Source: Azospirillum sp. TSA2s (GTDB taxonomy: Bacteria; Pseudomonadota; Alphaproteobacteria; Azospirillales; Azospirillaceae). Taken from it: 64,000 nt of DNA. Shown here piece by piece: positions 15,456 to 27,449 of the stretch. Below the pieces are notes generated by a model, which had not been told where the DNA came from, did no database searches, and was given only the letters and a program-made list of their open reading frames with translations. The stretch spans positions 806,001-870,000 of the forward strand of contig NZ_CP039650.1 of NCBI RefSeq assembly GCF_004923315.1, given 5' to 3'. Every line of letters begins with the position of its first letter. The first letter of the stretch is position 1. Both the position numbers and the translations under genes were made by a program.

Positions 15456-17384
15456 TTACCCATGCTGCCGGATCACCTCCAGAAAGGCGTCGGCGTAGCG
15501 CTCCAGCTTGCGGCCGCCCACCCCCGGCAAATGGGCGAAGGCGGCGTGGTCGCGGGGGCGCTGGGCCACCATCTCCAACAGCGTGCTGTCGTGGAAGATC
15601 ACGTAGGGCGGCACGCTTTGCGCCTTGGCCAGCGCCGTGCGGCAGTCCTTCAGCGCGTGCCACAGCGCGTCGTCGGCAGCCGACAGCGCACCGCGGGCGC
15701 CGGAGCGCGACACGCCCTCCCCGCTCAATCCACCGCCGACGCTGCCGCCCCGCGCGGTGTGGCGGCGCAGGGCGTCGTGGACGCCGCGGCGGCGTTCCAG
15801 CACCGGATCCTTGCGCAGCTTCACCACCCGCTGCCCCTTGATGACGGCCACCCCGGCATCGGTCAGGCGGAAGCCGCCATAACCCTCCAGATCGACGGTC
15901 AGCAGCCCGGTCGCCACCAGCTGGCGGTAGACCGACTGCCATTCGACCTTGGTCAAATCCTTGCCGACGGCAAAGGTCTTCAATTGGTCATGCTGCTGCT
16001 GCACCACCTTCTCGGTGGCATTGCCGACCAGCACGTCGATCAGGTGACCGGCGCCATAGCGCTGCCCGGTGCGGTAGACCGCCGACAGCGCCTTCTGCGC
16101 GGCGATGGTGCCGTCCCAGGTCTCGACCGGGTCCAGGCAGGTGTCGCAGTTGCCGCAGGGCTCCGGCAGCGTCTCGTTGAAATAGTTCAGCAGCACCTGA
16201 CGGCGGCAGTCCGATGTCTCGCAGAAGCCCAGCAGGGCCTCCAGCTTGCCGCGCTCCACCCGGCGGTGGCTGTCGCCGGCCTCCGACTGTTCCAGCATCT
16301 GGCGCAGCATCACCACGTCGGCCATGCCGTAGGCCATCCAGGCGTTGGCGGGCAGGCCGTCGCGGCCGGCGCGGCCGGTCTCCTGGTAATAGGCTTCCAG
16401 GCTCTTGGGCGGGTCGAGGTGGCAGACGAAGCGGACGTTCGGCTTGTCGATGCCCATGCCGAAGGCGACGGTGGCGACCATCACCAGACCCTCGCTCTTG
16501 ATGAAGCGGTCCTGGTTGGCCTCGCGCACCTCGGCCGGCAGCCCGGCATGGTAGGGCAGAGCCTCGCGACCCTGGCTGTTCAGCCAGGCCGCGACATCCT
16601 CCACCTTGTTGCGCGACATGCAATAGATGATGCCGGCGTCTTCGGGGTGGTTCTCGCGCAGGAAGGCCAGCATCTGCTGGCGCTCGCTCTTCTTCGGCAC
16701 CACGCGGTAGGTGATGTTGGGCCGGTCGAAGCTGGACAGGAAGACGCGGGCGTCGGTCAGCCCCAGCTTGTCCTTGATCTCGGCGCGGGTCTGCACGTCG
16801 GCGGTGGCGGTCAGCGCGATGCGCGGCACCATCGGGTGGCGTTCGTGCAGGATCGACAGCTGCAGATATTCGGGACGGAAGTCATGCCCCCACTGCGACA
16901 CGCAATGCGCCTCGTCCAGCGCGAACAGCGCCAGCCTGGTGCGGTCGAGCAGATCGAGGAAGCGCGGCGTCACCAGCCGCTCGGGTGCCACATAGACGAG
17001 GTCGATCTCGCCCTGCACCATCGCCCGCTCCACCTCCCGCGCCTCCGCCGGGCCGAGGGAGGAGTTGAGGAAGGCCGCGCGCACGCCAAGCTCCCGCAGC
17101 GCCGTCACCTGATCGCGCATCAGGGCGATCAGCGGCGAGACCACCACCGTCACCCCGTCGCGCACCAGCGCCGGGATCTGGTAGCACAGCGACTTGCCGC
17201 CGCCGGTCGGCATCAGCACCAGCGCGTCGCCGCCGCGCACCACATGGTCGATGATGTCGGCCTGCTGGCCGCGGAAGGAGTCGTAGCCGAACACCGTCCG
17301 CAGCGCGTCGAGCGCCGTGGCCGGCCGTTGACCGAGGGCATCGTCCGACGCACCCGGGTTGCTGTAGGAAAACAACGAATCCAC
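15456..17384 (-). CDS. recQ: ATP-dependent DNA helicase RecQ
   Basis: 3'-5' helicase of recombination and fork repair. The 642-residue product has Walker A MPTGGGKSLCYQIPAL (about 60), DEAHCVSQWGHDFRPEY, and helicase motif VI QETGRAGRDGLPA. The zinc site is FCETSDCRRQ with CGNCDTC. A winged-helix and a C-terminal HRDC domain (VPPYVIFHDSTLLEMV, LPGVGGRKLERY) complete the canonical layout. The start is the GTG at 17384. Confidence 0.96.
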   Translation of the reverse strand: MDSLFSYSNPGASDDALGQRPATALDALRTVFGYDSFRGQQADIIDHVVRGGDALVLMPTGGGKSLCYQIPALVRDGVTVVVSPLIALMRDQVTALRELGVRAAFLNSSLGPAEAREVERAMVQGEIDLVYVAPERLVTPRFLDLLDRTRLALFALDEAHCVSQWGHDFRPEYLQLSILHERHPMVPRIALTATADVQTRAEIKDKLGLTDARVFLSSFDRPNITYRVVPKKSERQQMLAFLRENHPEDAGIIYCMSRNKVEDVAAWLNSQGREALPYHAGLPAEVREANQDRFIKSEGLVMVATVAFGMGIDKPNVRFVCHLDPPKSLEAYYQETGRAGRDGLPANAWMAYGMADVVMLRQMLEQSEAGDSHRRVERGKLEALLGFCETSDCRRQVLLNYFNETLPEPCGNCDTCLDPVETWDGTIAAQKALSAVYRTGQRYGAGHLIDVLVGNATEKVVQQQHDQLKTFAVGKDLTKVEWQSVYRQLVATGLLTVDLEGYGGFRLTDAGVAVIKGQRVVKLRKDPVLERRRGVHDALRRHTARGGSVGGGLSGEGVSRSGARGALSAADDALWHALKDCRTALAKAQSVPPYVIFHDSTLLEMVAQRPRDHAAFAHLPGVGGRKLERYADAFLEVIRQHG

Positions 17385-17574
17385 GCCGATGCGGTTCAGG
17401 AAAGTGGTGCCGGAGATCCGGCTTGTCGTCTCAACGCCCCATCATGTGGCACAGATCGCCCCCGCGGCAAAGCCGCAAAGGGACACGCCCGGGAACAAAG
17501 GTCGGACCCGCCCGGGCGCCACCACACATTGGTGTGAAACAGTGGCGCCCGCTCATCGTCCGCGTGTAAACTGA

Positions 17575-17605
17575 AAACGGCGGATGGGTGGTCCATCCGC
17601 CGTTT
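17575..17605. terminator. perfect 13-bp hairpin
   Basis: AAACGGCGGATGG (17575-17587) pairs perfectly with CCATCCGCCGTTT (17593-17605) around a 5-base loop. Read on the minus strand it is followed by TTTTC, so it may terminate the argJ-mutT transcript. Read on the plus strand it precedes a tiny ORF with a strong ribosome site. Confidence 0.55.
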
Positions 17606-17623
17606 CAGAAGGAGGAAGGTGGC

Positions 17624-17698
17624 ATGAAGAAGATGCCGTTCTTCCTGGTGCTCCAGTGGCGGAGATGGCGGATCGAAATCCGCTTGATCCACCGCTAA
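17624..17698 (+). CDS. possible 24-residue peptide with a strong ribosome site
   Basis: An ATG at 17624 is preceded by AGAAGGAGGAAGG, one of the strongest Shine-Dalgarno matches in the window. The frame encodes MKKMPFFLVLQWRRWRIEIR plus LIHR and stops at TAA 17696. The peptide is amphipathic, with a short hydrophobic stretch then Trp/Arg-rich residues, so it may contact the membrane. No homologue is known to me. It could be a small protein or a leader peptide, but no partner gene follows on the plus strand. Confidence 0.4.
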   Translation: MKKMPFFLVLQWRRWRIEIRLIHR

Positions 17699-17794
17699 GC
17701 ATCGGGAGCGTGCCGGCGGGTGCGGGAACACCTGCCGGCCACCTCCGAAAATATACAGCCGCACGACCCGATTTTCAACGCGCGGTATTGGCCG

Positions 17795-18238
17795 CTACAG
17801 CAAATCCCGCAGCATCGCCACCAGCGGCACGTCGGCCGGCGGCATCGGATAATCGCCCATCCGGTTCGGGTAGACCCAGGCGAGTCTCTGCCCCTCCTGC
17901 GGCATCACGTCGCCCTCCCACACCCGGCAGACATAGAGCGGCATCAGCAGGTGGAAGCTCTCATAGCTGTGCGAGGCGAAGGTGAAGGGCGCGAGGCAGC
18001 TTGCCGCCGTGTCGATGCCCAACTCCTCCTTCAGCTCGCGCACCAGCGCCGCTTCCGGCGTTTCGTCGGCATGCACCTTGCCGCCGGGGAATTCCCACAG
18101 CCCCGCCAGCGACTTGCCGGGCGGGCGCTGGGCCAGCAGCACGCGCCCGTCGGCATCGACGAGCGCCACCGCGACGACCAGCAGCACCGGCAGCGAGCCG
18201 GGTGCGGGGGTGGAGCTGGGATCGAAACAGGCGGTCAT
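17795..18238 (-). CDS. mutT: 8-oxo-dGTP diphosphatase (MutT/Nudix)
   Basis: Sanitises oxidised nucleotides. The 147-residue product has the Nudix box starting GGKVHADETPEAALVRELKE and continuing ELGI, preceded by GLWEFP as in true MutT proteins. The ATG at 18236-18238 follows GGAG by 7 bases; a GTG one codon earlier is also possible. It starts 20 bases after the argJ stop and is probably co-transcribed with argJ. Confidence 0.92.
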   Translation of the reverse strand: MTACFDPSSTPAPGSLPVLLVVAVALVDADGRVLLAQRPPGKSLAGLWEFPGGKVHADETPEAALVRELKEELGIDTAASCLAPFTFASHSYESFHLLMPLYVCRVWEGDVMPQEGQRLAWVYPNRMGDYPMPPADVPLVAMLRDLL

Positions 18239-18257
18239 CACTCAACTCCGGTGGCGG

Positions 18258-19496
18258 TCAGCTCCGATAGCTGCCGTTGATGTCGATGTAGCCGTGCGTC
18301 AGGTCGCAGGTCCACACCTTCGCCGTGCCCTTGCCCAGGCCGAGGTCGATGTCGATGTCGATCTCCTTGCCCTTCATGTGGTTGGCGACCGGCGTCTCGT
18401 CGTACCCCGGAACCTCCATCCCGTCGGCGCAGATCAGGGTGCCGCCGACGGTGATCTTGATCAGGTCGCGGTCGGCGCGCTCGCCGGCGCGGCCGATGGC
18501 GGCGACGATGCGGCCCCAGTTGGCGTCCTCGCCGGCCACCGCAGTCTTGACCAGCGGCGAGTTCGCCACCGTCATGCCGATCCGCTTGGCGGCGGCGTCG
18601 CTGTCGGCGCCGCGCACGGTGATGGCGATGAACTTGGTCGCCCCCTCGCCGTCACGCACCACCTGCAGCGCCAGATCGAGCAGCAGATCCTCCAGCGCGG
18701 CGCGGAACTCCGCCAGCTCGGCGGCATCGGCGCTCGTCACCGGGGCGTTGCCGGCCTTGCCCGTCGCGAACAGCAGCAGCGTGTCGCTGGTCGAGGTGTC
18801 GCCGTCGACCGTGACGGCGTTGAAGGTGCGCTCGGTGAATTCCGACAGCATGTCCTGCAGCGCGGAAGCGGCGATGGCGGCGTCGGTGAAGACGAAGCCC
18901 AGCATCGTCGCCATGTCCGGCGCGATCATGCCGGAGCCCTTGGCGAAGCCGGCGATGGTCACCGTCGTCCCGCCGATCTTGGCGGTCCGCACCGAACCCT
19001 TCGGGAAGGTGTCGGTGGTCATGATGGCGCGGGCGGCCTTCTCCCACGCAGCGGAGTCCGCCGCGAGGTTCGGGGCCATCGGCGCCAGGCACTTGCCGAT
19101 GGCGTCGGCGGCCAGCGGAATGCCGATCACGCCGGTCGACGCGATATAGACCTCGTCCGGGGCGCAGCCGGCCAGTTCGGCGGCGGCGGTGACGGTCGCC
19201 TGCACGGTGGCGTCGCCCGCCTTGCCGGTGAAGGCGTTGGCGTTGCCGGCATTCACCACCACGGCGCGGGCCGAGCCCTTGGGCAGGCTGTCGCGGCACC
19301 AGATCACCGGCGCCGAGCAGGTCAGCGACCGGGTCAGCACGCCCGCCACGCTGGTGCCGGGATCCAGCACGGCCAGCAGCAGATCGTCGCGGCCCTTGTA
19401 TCGGATGCCGCTGTTCGCCGTGGCGATGCGCACGCCCGCGATGGGCGGCAGCGTCGGGAAGCTGGCGGGAGCCAAGGGGGAGAGGGTCGTGGCCAT
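18258..19496 (-). CDS. argJ: bifunctional glutamate N-acetyltransferase/amino-acid N-acetyltransferase
   Basis: Makes N-acetylglutamate and recycles the acetyl group from N-acetylornithine in arginine synthesis. The 412-residue precursor has the self-cleavage site in PDMATMLGFVFTDA, where the Thr before MLGF becomes the nucleophile of the beta chain. Other family segments are AVVVNAGNANAFTGKAG near the start and DLTHGYIDINGSYRS at the C terminus. It is upstream of mutT on the minus strand and downstream of the parvulin gene across a repeat. Confidence 0.95.
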   Translation of the reverse strand: MATTLSPLAPASFPTLPPIAGVRIATANSGIRYKGRDDLLLAVLDPGTSVAGVLTRSLTCSAPVIWCRDSLPKGSARAVVVNAGNANAFTGKAGDATVQATVTAAAELAGCAPDEVYIASTGVIGIPLAADAIGKCLAPMAPNLAADSAAWEKAARAIMTTDTFPKGSVRTAKIGGTTVTIAGFAKGSGMIAPDMATMLGFVFTDAAIAASALQDMLSEFTERTFNAVTVDGDTSTSDTLLLFATGKAGNAPVTSADAAELAEFRAALEDLLLDLALQVVRDGEGATKFIAITVRGADSDAAAKRIGMTVANSPLVKTAVAGEDANWGRIVAAIGRAGERADRDLIKITVGGTLICADGMEVPGYDETPVANHMKGKEIDIDIDLGLGKGTAKVWTCDLTHGYIDINGSYRS

Positions 19497-19560
19497 GGAG
19501 GGGATTCCCGTGGTGGGGAGTGGTGGTGTGGTGGTGTGGAGTTGTCGGAGCGCGGACTCT

Positions 19561-19673
19561 TGCCCCCACCCCGACCCTCCCCCGCTTCGCAGGGGAGGGA
19601 GTTGAGCGCTTGCTCGGCAGAGTGGCGGCAGTCCCCTCCCCTGCGAAGCGGGGGAGGGTTAGGGTGGGGGCAA
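19561..19673. repeat. GC-rich palindromic repeat (copy 3)
   Basis: Left arm CCCCCACCCCGACCCTCCCCC and right arm GGGGGAGGGTTAGGGTGGGGG face each other, with inner arms CGCTTCGCAGGGGAGGGA and TCCCCTCCCCTGCGAAGCG. It separates argJ from the PPIase gene. Members at 3041, 23923 and 44382 share the outer arms. Confidence 0.85.
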
Positions 19674-19689
19674 TACGCCCCCCGTTCCC

Positions 19690-20664
19690 TTACTTCTTCG
19701 CCGGCTCCGCAGGAGCCGGAGTGGCCGGGGCCGGAGCGGCGGCCGGCTCTTCCTTCGGCATCGGCGAACCGTCGATCTGGAAGGTCTCGACCTTCGCCTT
19801 GCCGCGCAGCTCTTCGACCAGGGCGGTGACGATGTCCTTCGACAGCGCCTGCTCCAGCTGCGGCTTCACTTCCTCAAGCGTCGGCTGCGGCTGGGTGCGC
19901 TTGTCCTCGACCTTGATGATGTGCCAGCCGAACTGGGTCTTGACCGGCTCCTTGCTGACCTCGCCCGGCTTCATCGCGAAGGCGGCGTTGGCGAAGGGCT
20001 CGACCATCGCGTCCTTGGTGAAGTAGCCGAGGTCGCCGCCCTGGGCCGCGGCGGCGGCGTCCTTGGACTTCTCCTTGGCCAGCTTGGCGAAATCGGCGCC
20101 CTTCTTCAGCTGGGCGATGATGGCCTTGGCCTCGTCTTCCTTCTCGACCAGGATGTGGGCGGCCTTGACCTCCTCCTGTGCCGGGTTTTCCTTCAGGTAA
20201 TCCTGATAGGCCTTGTTCAGCGCCTCGGGCGTGACGCGGGCCTTGATTTCCTTCTGGATGTAGGCGCGCTGCACCGCGCGCTCCTCGGCGCGCTTGATCT
20301 CGTCCTTCACCTCGGCCGAATCGGCCAGGCCGGCCTTGTAGCCGGCCGAGGAGACCAGCTTGCCGCTGATCAGCTGGTCGATCACCGCCGGATAGATCAT
20401 CTCGATCGGCATCTGCTGCACCTGGGGCGGCAGCTGCGAGACCATGCGGGTGACGTCCGACTTGTGCAGCTCCTCGCCATTGACGCGGGCGACCACCGGA
20501 TCGGCCGGGGTGGAAGCAGCCGGAGCGGCGGCCGGCGCCGAAGCGGCCGGAGCGGGAGTGGCGGGCGCCGGCGTCTGCGGGGCAGGCGTCTGGGCGTGGG
20601 CGGCCAGCGCGATGCCGCAGGCGGCAACCGACAGGAGCGCGGTGCGGAACACTCGTTGAACCAT
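19690..20664 (-). CDS. exported parvulin-type peptidyl-prolyl isomerase (SurA/PpiC family)
   Basis: The 324-residue product has a signal peptide (MVQRVFRTALLSVAACGIAL, cleavage after AHAQ). An Ala/Pro linker follows, then a SurA-N-like helical part and a PpiC domain beginning VKAAHILVEKEDEAKAI and including GGDLGYFTKDAMVEPFANAAF and QFGWHIIKVEDKR. The C terminus is again Ala/Pro-rich. It is expected to help fold outer-membrane or periplasmic proteins. The start at ATG 20662-20664 is fixed by the signal peptide. It is divergent from secA. Confidence 0.9.
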   Translation of the reverse strand: MVQRVFRTALLSVAACGIALAAHAQTPAPQTPAPATPAPAASAPAAAPAASTPADPVVARVNGEELHKSDVTRMVSQLPPQVQQMPIEMIYPAVIDQLISGKLVSSAGYKAGLADSAEVKDEIKRAEERAVQRAYIQKEIKARVTPEALNKAYQDYLKENPAQEEVKAAHILVEKEDEAKAIIAQLKKGADFAKLAKEKSKDAAAAAQGGDLGYFTKDAMVEPFANAAFAMKPGEVSKEPVKTQFGWHIIKVEDKRTQPQPTLEEVKPQLEQALSKDIVTALVEELRGKAKVETFQIDGSPMPKEEPAAAPAPATPAPAEPAKK

Positions 20665-21087
20665 GGCGTGTCTGTTTCCTTCCGGCGGATGCTTCGCAAC
20701 AAATGGGCGGCCGATGGACCGGCGCCCGTTTCGCATGGTCTGCGGCATCGGAGCCATCCGCCGCTCCGCGCCCGATTCCGCAGGGGATTAAGCATGGCTA
20801 CGCCGCGCGGGGCAAGGGTCCCCGTCGCCCCATGGCCCGGCAATCGCCCTATAGCTGTGTGCCCCGCCAGGGGATACCAGCCCCGGCCGGCGCCAGCCAA
20901 CCGCCGCGGCGCTTTCTGGACGCGAATTCATGAATCGGTCATGCCCGCACAGGGCGGCGGCGGTCATGGATGGTCCATGCACCCGCCCCGTCCGCTTCCC
21001 CACCCTTCGCCTGCCCATCCCCTGACCATCCCCCGCCCGAACCGGCCGCGCAAATGCCGCAACCGGCGCCCCACCGGCCCGGTCTCG

Positions 21088-21116
21088 TTGACAGGGCCTT
21101 GCCATAGTCCTATGTG
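21088..21116 (+). promoter_or_regulatory. candidate sigma-70 promoter of secA
   Basis: TTGACA (21088-21093), a 17-base spacer and TATGTG (21111-21116) lie 50 bases before the secA start, a near-consensus arrangement. The rest of the 500-base gap to the PPIase gene (20665-21087) contains no gene I can support. Confidence 0.6.
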
Positions 21117-21165
21117 AGACCCGTCGATAGGCTGGCCCACATTCCGCTTTACTCCCGAGGTTTTC

Positions 21166-23901
<2,736 letters not shown>

Positions 23902-23922
23902 GGGGGTGTGGGGGCCTGTCAG

Positions 23923-24032
23923 TGCCCCCACCCTTCCCACGGCTTCGCCGCGGGCCCCTTCCCTCCCCCGCTTCGCAAGGGAGGGAGTTGTCCCCTCCCC
24001 CGCCCAGCGGGGGAGGGTTAGGGTGGGGGCAA
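23923..24032. repeat. GC-rich palindromic repeat (copy 4, with the empty insertion site)
   Basis: Same family as copies 2, 3 and 5, with inverted outer arms ending GGGTTAGGGTGGGGGCAA. At 24001-24013 it reads CGCCCAGCGGGGG, which is the junction that carries the 57-bp insert in copies 2 and 5. It therefore represents the unoccupied form. It fills the secA-mscL gap. Confidence 0.85.
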
Positions 24033-24110
24033 TTCCAGCATGCACTCCCACTTGCAACCAACCCCTCCCCACCCCGTTTCCCATCCGTGACCACGGAAAA
24101 ACGGGACGCC

Positions 24111-24563
24111 ATGTTCGAAGAATTCAAGAAATTCATCAGCCGCGGCAATGTCGTGGAGCTGGCCGTCGGCATCATCATCGGTGCCGCCTTCACCGGGATC
24201 GTCAATTCCCTGGTCAAGGACATCCTGATGCCGCCGATCGGCTGGATCATGGGCGGCATCGATTTTTCGAACTATTTCATCAGCCTGTCGGGCGGCCATT
24301 ACGACTCTCTGCAGGCCGCCGAGAAGGCGGGGGCGGCCACCGTCAATTACGGCCGCTTCATCAACAGCTGCATCAATTTCCTGATCGTGTCGGGCGCCCT
24401 GTTCATGATCGTCCGGCAGGTCAACCGCCTGCATGTCCTGCACAAGGAAGCGCCGAAGACCCCGCCGCGGCAGGAGCTGCTGCTGGAGGAAATCCGCGAC
24501 GCCCTGCGCGCCCAAGCCAAAAGTGAACCCGGCACCCGGCCGCCCGCCGACAACACCCCCTGA
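24111..24563 (+). CDS. mscL: large-conductance mechanosensitive channel
   Basis: Pentameric membrane valve that opens at high membrane tension. The 150-residue product has the amphipathic N terminus MFEEFKKFISRGN, the pore helix VVELAVGIIIGAAFTGIVNS, a periplasmic loop, the second helix FINSCINFLIVSGALFMIV and a charged cytoplasmic bundle ending in a polar tail. The ATG at 24111 is the canonical start; the long frame upstream is only the repeat. Confidence 0.96.
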   Translation: MFEEFKKFISRGNVVELAVGIIIGAAFTGIVNSLVKDILMPPIGWIMGGIDFSNYFISLSGGHYDSLQAAEKAGAATVNYGRFINSCINFLIVSGALFMIVRQVNRLHVLHKEAPKTPPRQELLLEEIRDALRAQAKSEPGTRPPADNTP

Positions 24564-24789
24564 CCGCCCGGCGGTCCTGAGCCACTTTCCCTCACTGCGG
24601 GAGCTTGTCACAGGGTTGGGAGAACCCCTCGTTGCCGCAGCGCGTCGAACGGGTTACCCTGTCTGATAAGCTGGCAATGGCGGTGAGATGGCGAAGGCCT
24701 CGCCCGCCTGCGCTGTCCATGACCTCGGCAAGGGCCATGTCCATGTCCGCCAAGCGCTGTGCGCCGACCGTCCCTGCCGGGGCGCCACC

Positions 24790-27435
24790 ATGATCCGCTC
24801 CACAGCCTGCATGGCTGCTGTGCGGTTGCTTGGCATCCTTCTTCTGTTCCTTCTGGCCGGCGACCCTGCGGCGGCGATCAACACGCCGGCACCGGCGGCG
24901 GCAACTCCGGACGCAGGTCCGCGCCCGGCGGAAATCCGGGTGACGCTCGACGACAATTACCCGCCCTACAGCTTCCGCACCCCCGACGGCGTCCATGTCG
25001 GCATCGTGAAGGATCTGTGGGCGCTGTGGTCGCAGAAGACCGGAATCCCGGTCCAGATGATGCCCACTGACTGGAGCCTCGCCCGCCAGACCATCGACAC
25101 CGGGGCCGCCGACGTCATCGAGACGATCTTCCGCAACAGCGCGCGCGACGTGCTCTATGATTTCTCGAAGCCCTATGCCCGCGTCGACGTGCCGATCTGG
25201 TTCAGCGCCGACCTCAGCGGCATTACCGGGGTGGAGTCGCTGCGCGCCTTCACGGTCGGGGTGAAGGACGGCGATTTCTGCGCCGAATGGCTGACCGACC
25301 AGGGCATCACCGCCTTCCAGCGCTACCCCGGTTTCGAAGCGATGGTGGAGGCCGCGGCGCGGCAGGAAACCCGGGTCTTCTGCATGGACGACCCGTCCGC
25401 CCGCTATTACATGACCAAGCGCGGCGTGCAGGGACGCTTCCGCTACACCGATCCGCTCTATACCGGCGAACTGCACTGGGCGGTGCGCAAGGGCAATGTC
25501 ACGCTCTACCGTTTGGTCGCCGACGGCTTCGCCCGCATCACCCCGCAGGAGCGCAAGGCGATCGAGGAGCGCTGGCTCGGCCGCAGCCTCACCGGCATCG
25601 TCAGCCCCCAGATGATGGACCTGCTGCTCAAGCTGCTGAGCGGACTGGCGGTGCTGGGCTTCGGCGCGCTGGTGTGGGTGCTGCTGCTGCGCCGGCAGGT
25701 GGAAAGCAAGACGCAAAGCCTGCGCACCGCGGTGGCGGCCCTGACCGCCAGCGAGGAGCGGGTCCGCACCATCTTCGACAGCGTCACCGACGCCATCCTC
25801 ATCCATGACCTGGACAGCGGCGCCATCCTGGAGGGCAACCGCCGGATGAAGGAGATGTACCGGGTGGGCGACACCCCGCTGTCGGACATCAATGTCGGAA
25901 TGCTCAGTTCCGGCGTGCCGCCCTACACGCGGGAAGACGCGGCGGCCTGCATCCGCAAGGCGGCGGACGGCGAACCGCAGCTGTTCGAATGGCATGCCCG
26001 CCGGCTCGACGGATCGCTGTTCTGGGTGGAGGTCAGCCTGCGGCGCGCCGTCATCGACGGCAACGACCGCCGGCTGCTGGTCCTCGTCCGCGACATCACC
26101 GAACGCAAGGCGGCGCAGGAACGGATGGAATATCTGTCGCGCCACGACGCGCTGACCCTGCTGCCCAACCGCGTCCTGGTGCAGGACCGCACCGAACAGG
26201 CGCTGGCCCGGTCCGAGCGCAACGGCCGGCTGGTGGCGCTGGTCGCCTGCGGCCTTGACCGCTTCAAGACGGTGAACGACAGCCTCGGCCACGCCGTCGG
26301 CGACGCCCTGCTGCGCGCGGTGGCGGAGCGGCTGAAGGCGGCGGTGCGCGACACCGACACCGTCAGCCGCGGCGGCGGCGACGAGTTCATCCTGCTGCTG
26401 TCCGGCCAGTCCGACATCGATTCGGTGGTGGAGACGGTCGCCTCCCTGCACGAGGCGATGGCCGAGCCCTTCCAGGTCGGCGGGCACGAGCTGACCGTCA
26501 CCCTGTCGTCGGGCGTGGCGCTGGCCCCGGCCGACGGCAAGGACTTCGCCACCCTGCTGAAGAACGCCGACACCGCGCTCCACCACGCCAAGGCGGCCGG
26601 CCGCGACACCCACCGCTTCTATGCCGAGGCGATGAATGCCGAGGCGGTGGCCCACCTGTCCACCCGCAGCGGCCTGCGCCGCGCGCTCGACCGTGGGGAG
26701 TTCCTGATCCATTACCAGCCGCAGGTCAGCCTGGAGACCGGCGCCGTCACGGGTGCGGAGGCGCTCCTGCGCTGGAACCACCCGGACAAGGGCATGGTCC
26801 CGCCCGGCGACTTCATCCCGATCGCCGAGGACAGCGGCCTGATCGTGCCCATCGGCGCCTGGGTCCTGACGGAGGCCTGCCGGCAGGCGGCGGCATGGCA
26901 TGCCCGCGGCCTGTCGCTGTCGGTGGCGGTCAACCTGTCGGCTTTGCAGCTTCAGCGCAACGACCTCGTCGCCACGGTGACGCGGGCCCTGACCGACAGC
27001 GGGCTCGACCCGCTGCTGCTGGAGCTGGAGCTGACCGAATCGATGCTGATCCAGAACACCGATCTGGTGATGGACAATCTGCGCCGCATCAAGGCAATGG
27101 GCGTGCAGGTCTCGATCGACGATTTTGGCACCGGCTATTCCAACCTGTCCTACATCGGCCGTCTGGCGGTGGACAAGCTGAAGATCGACCGCAGCTTCGT
27201 CGCCGACCTCACCCGCAACCACGACAGCGCCAAGATCACCGCCGCCGTCATCCAGATGGCCCACAGCTTGAACCTGACCGCCGTGGCCGAAGGCGTGGAG
27301 GACGCCGAAACGCTGGAAGCCCTGCGCACCCTGCGCTGCGACATCGCCCAGGGCTATTACCTGGGCCGCCCCGGCCCCGCCGAGGCGGTCGAACGCGCCG
27401 CCCGGCAGGTGAACCCGTTCAAGGTCGGGGCTTAA
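24790..27435 (+). CDS. periplasmic-sensor PAS-GGDEF-EAL protein
   Basis: The 881-residue product begins with a signal or anchor segment (LLGILLLFLLAGDPAAA). It continues with a family 3 solute-binding domain (about 45-265, IRVTLDDNYPPYSFRTPDG), a membrane helix near 280-300 (LLSGLAVLGFGALVWVLLLR), a PAS domain (about 310-440), a GGDEF domain with GGGDEF intact, and an EAL domain (AEALLRWNHP, DDFGTGYSNLSY). It probably couples a small periplasmic ligand to cyclic-di-GMP turnover. The first metal-binding Asp of the GGDEF domain is Gly (ACGLDRFKTVND), so cyclase activity is doubtful while the phosphodiesterase motifs look complete. The start at ATG 24790 fits the signal peptide. Confidence 0.9.
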   Translation: MIRSTACMAAVRLLGILLLFLLAGDPAAAINTPAPAAATPDAGPRPAEIRVTLDDNYPPYSFRTPDGVHVGIVKDLWALWSQKTGIPVQMMPTDWSLARQTIDTGAADVIETIFRNSARDVLYDFSKPYARVDVPIWFSADLSGITGVESLRAFTVGVKDGDFCAEWLTDQGITAFQRYPGFEAMVEAAARQETRVFCMDDPSARYYMTKRGVQGRFRYTDPLYTGELHWAVRKGNVTLYRLVADGFARITPQERKAIEERWLGRSLTGIVSPQMMDLLLKLLSGLAVLGFGALVWVLLLRRQVESKTQSLRTAVAALTASEERVRTIFDSVTDAILIHDLDSGAILEGNRRMKEMYRVGDTPLSDINVGMLSSGVPPYTREDAAACIRKAADGEPQLFEWHARRLDGSLFWVEVSLRRAVIDGNDRRLLVLVRDITERKAAQERMEYLSRHDALTLLPNRVLVQDRTEQALARSERNGRLVALVACGLDRFKTVNDSLGHAVGDALLRAVAERLKAAVRDTDTVSRGGGDEFILLLSGQSDIDSVVETVASLHEAMAEPFQVGGHELTVTLSSGVALAPADGKDFATLLKNADTALHHAKAAGRDTHRFYAEAMNAEAVAHLSTRSGLRRALDRGEFLIHYQPQVSLETGAVTGAEALLRWNHPDKGMVPPGDFIPIAEDSGLIVPIGAWVLTEACRQAAAWHARGLSLSVAVNLSALQLQRNDLVATVTRALTDSGLDPLLLELELTESMLIQNTDLVMDNLRRIKAMGVQVSIDDFGTGYSNLSYIGRLAVDKLKIDRSFVADLTRNHDSAKITAAVIQMAHSLNLTAVAEGVEDAETLEALRTLRCDIAQGYYLGRPGPAEAVERAARQVNPFKVGA

Positions 27436-27449
27436 GGCCGCCCCTTTCC

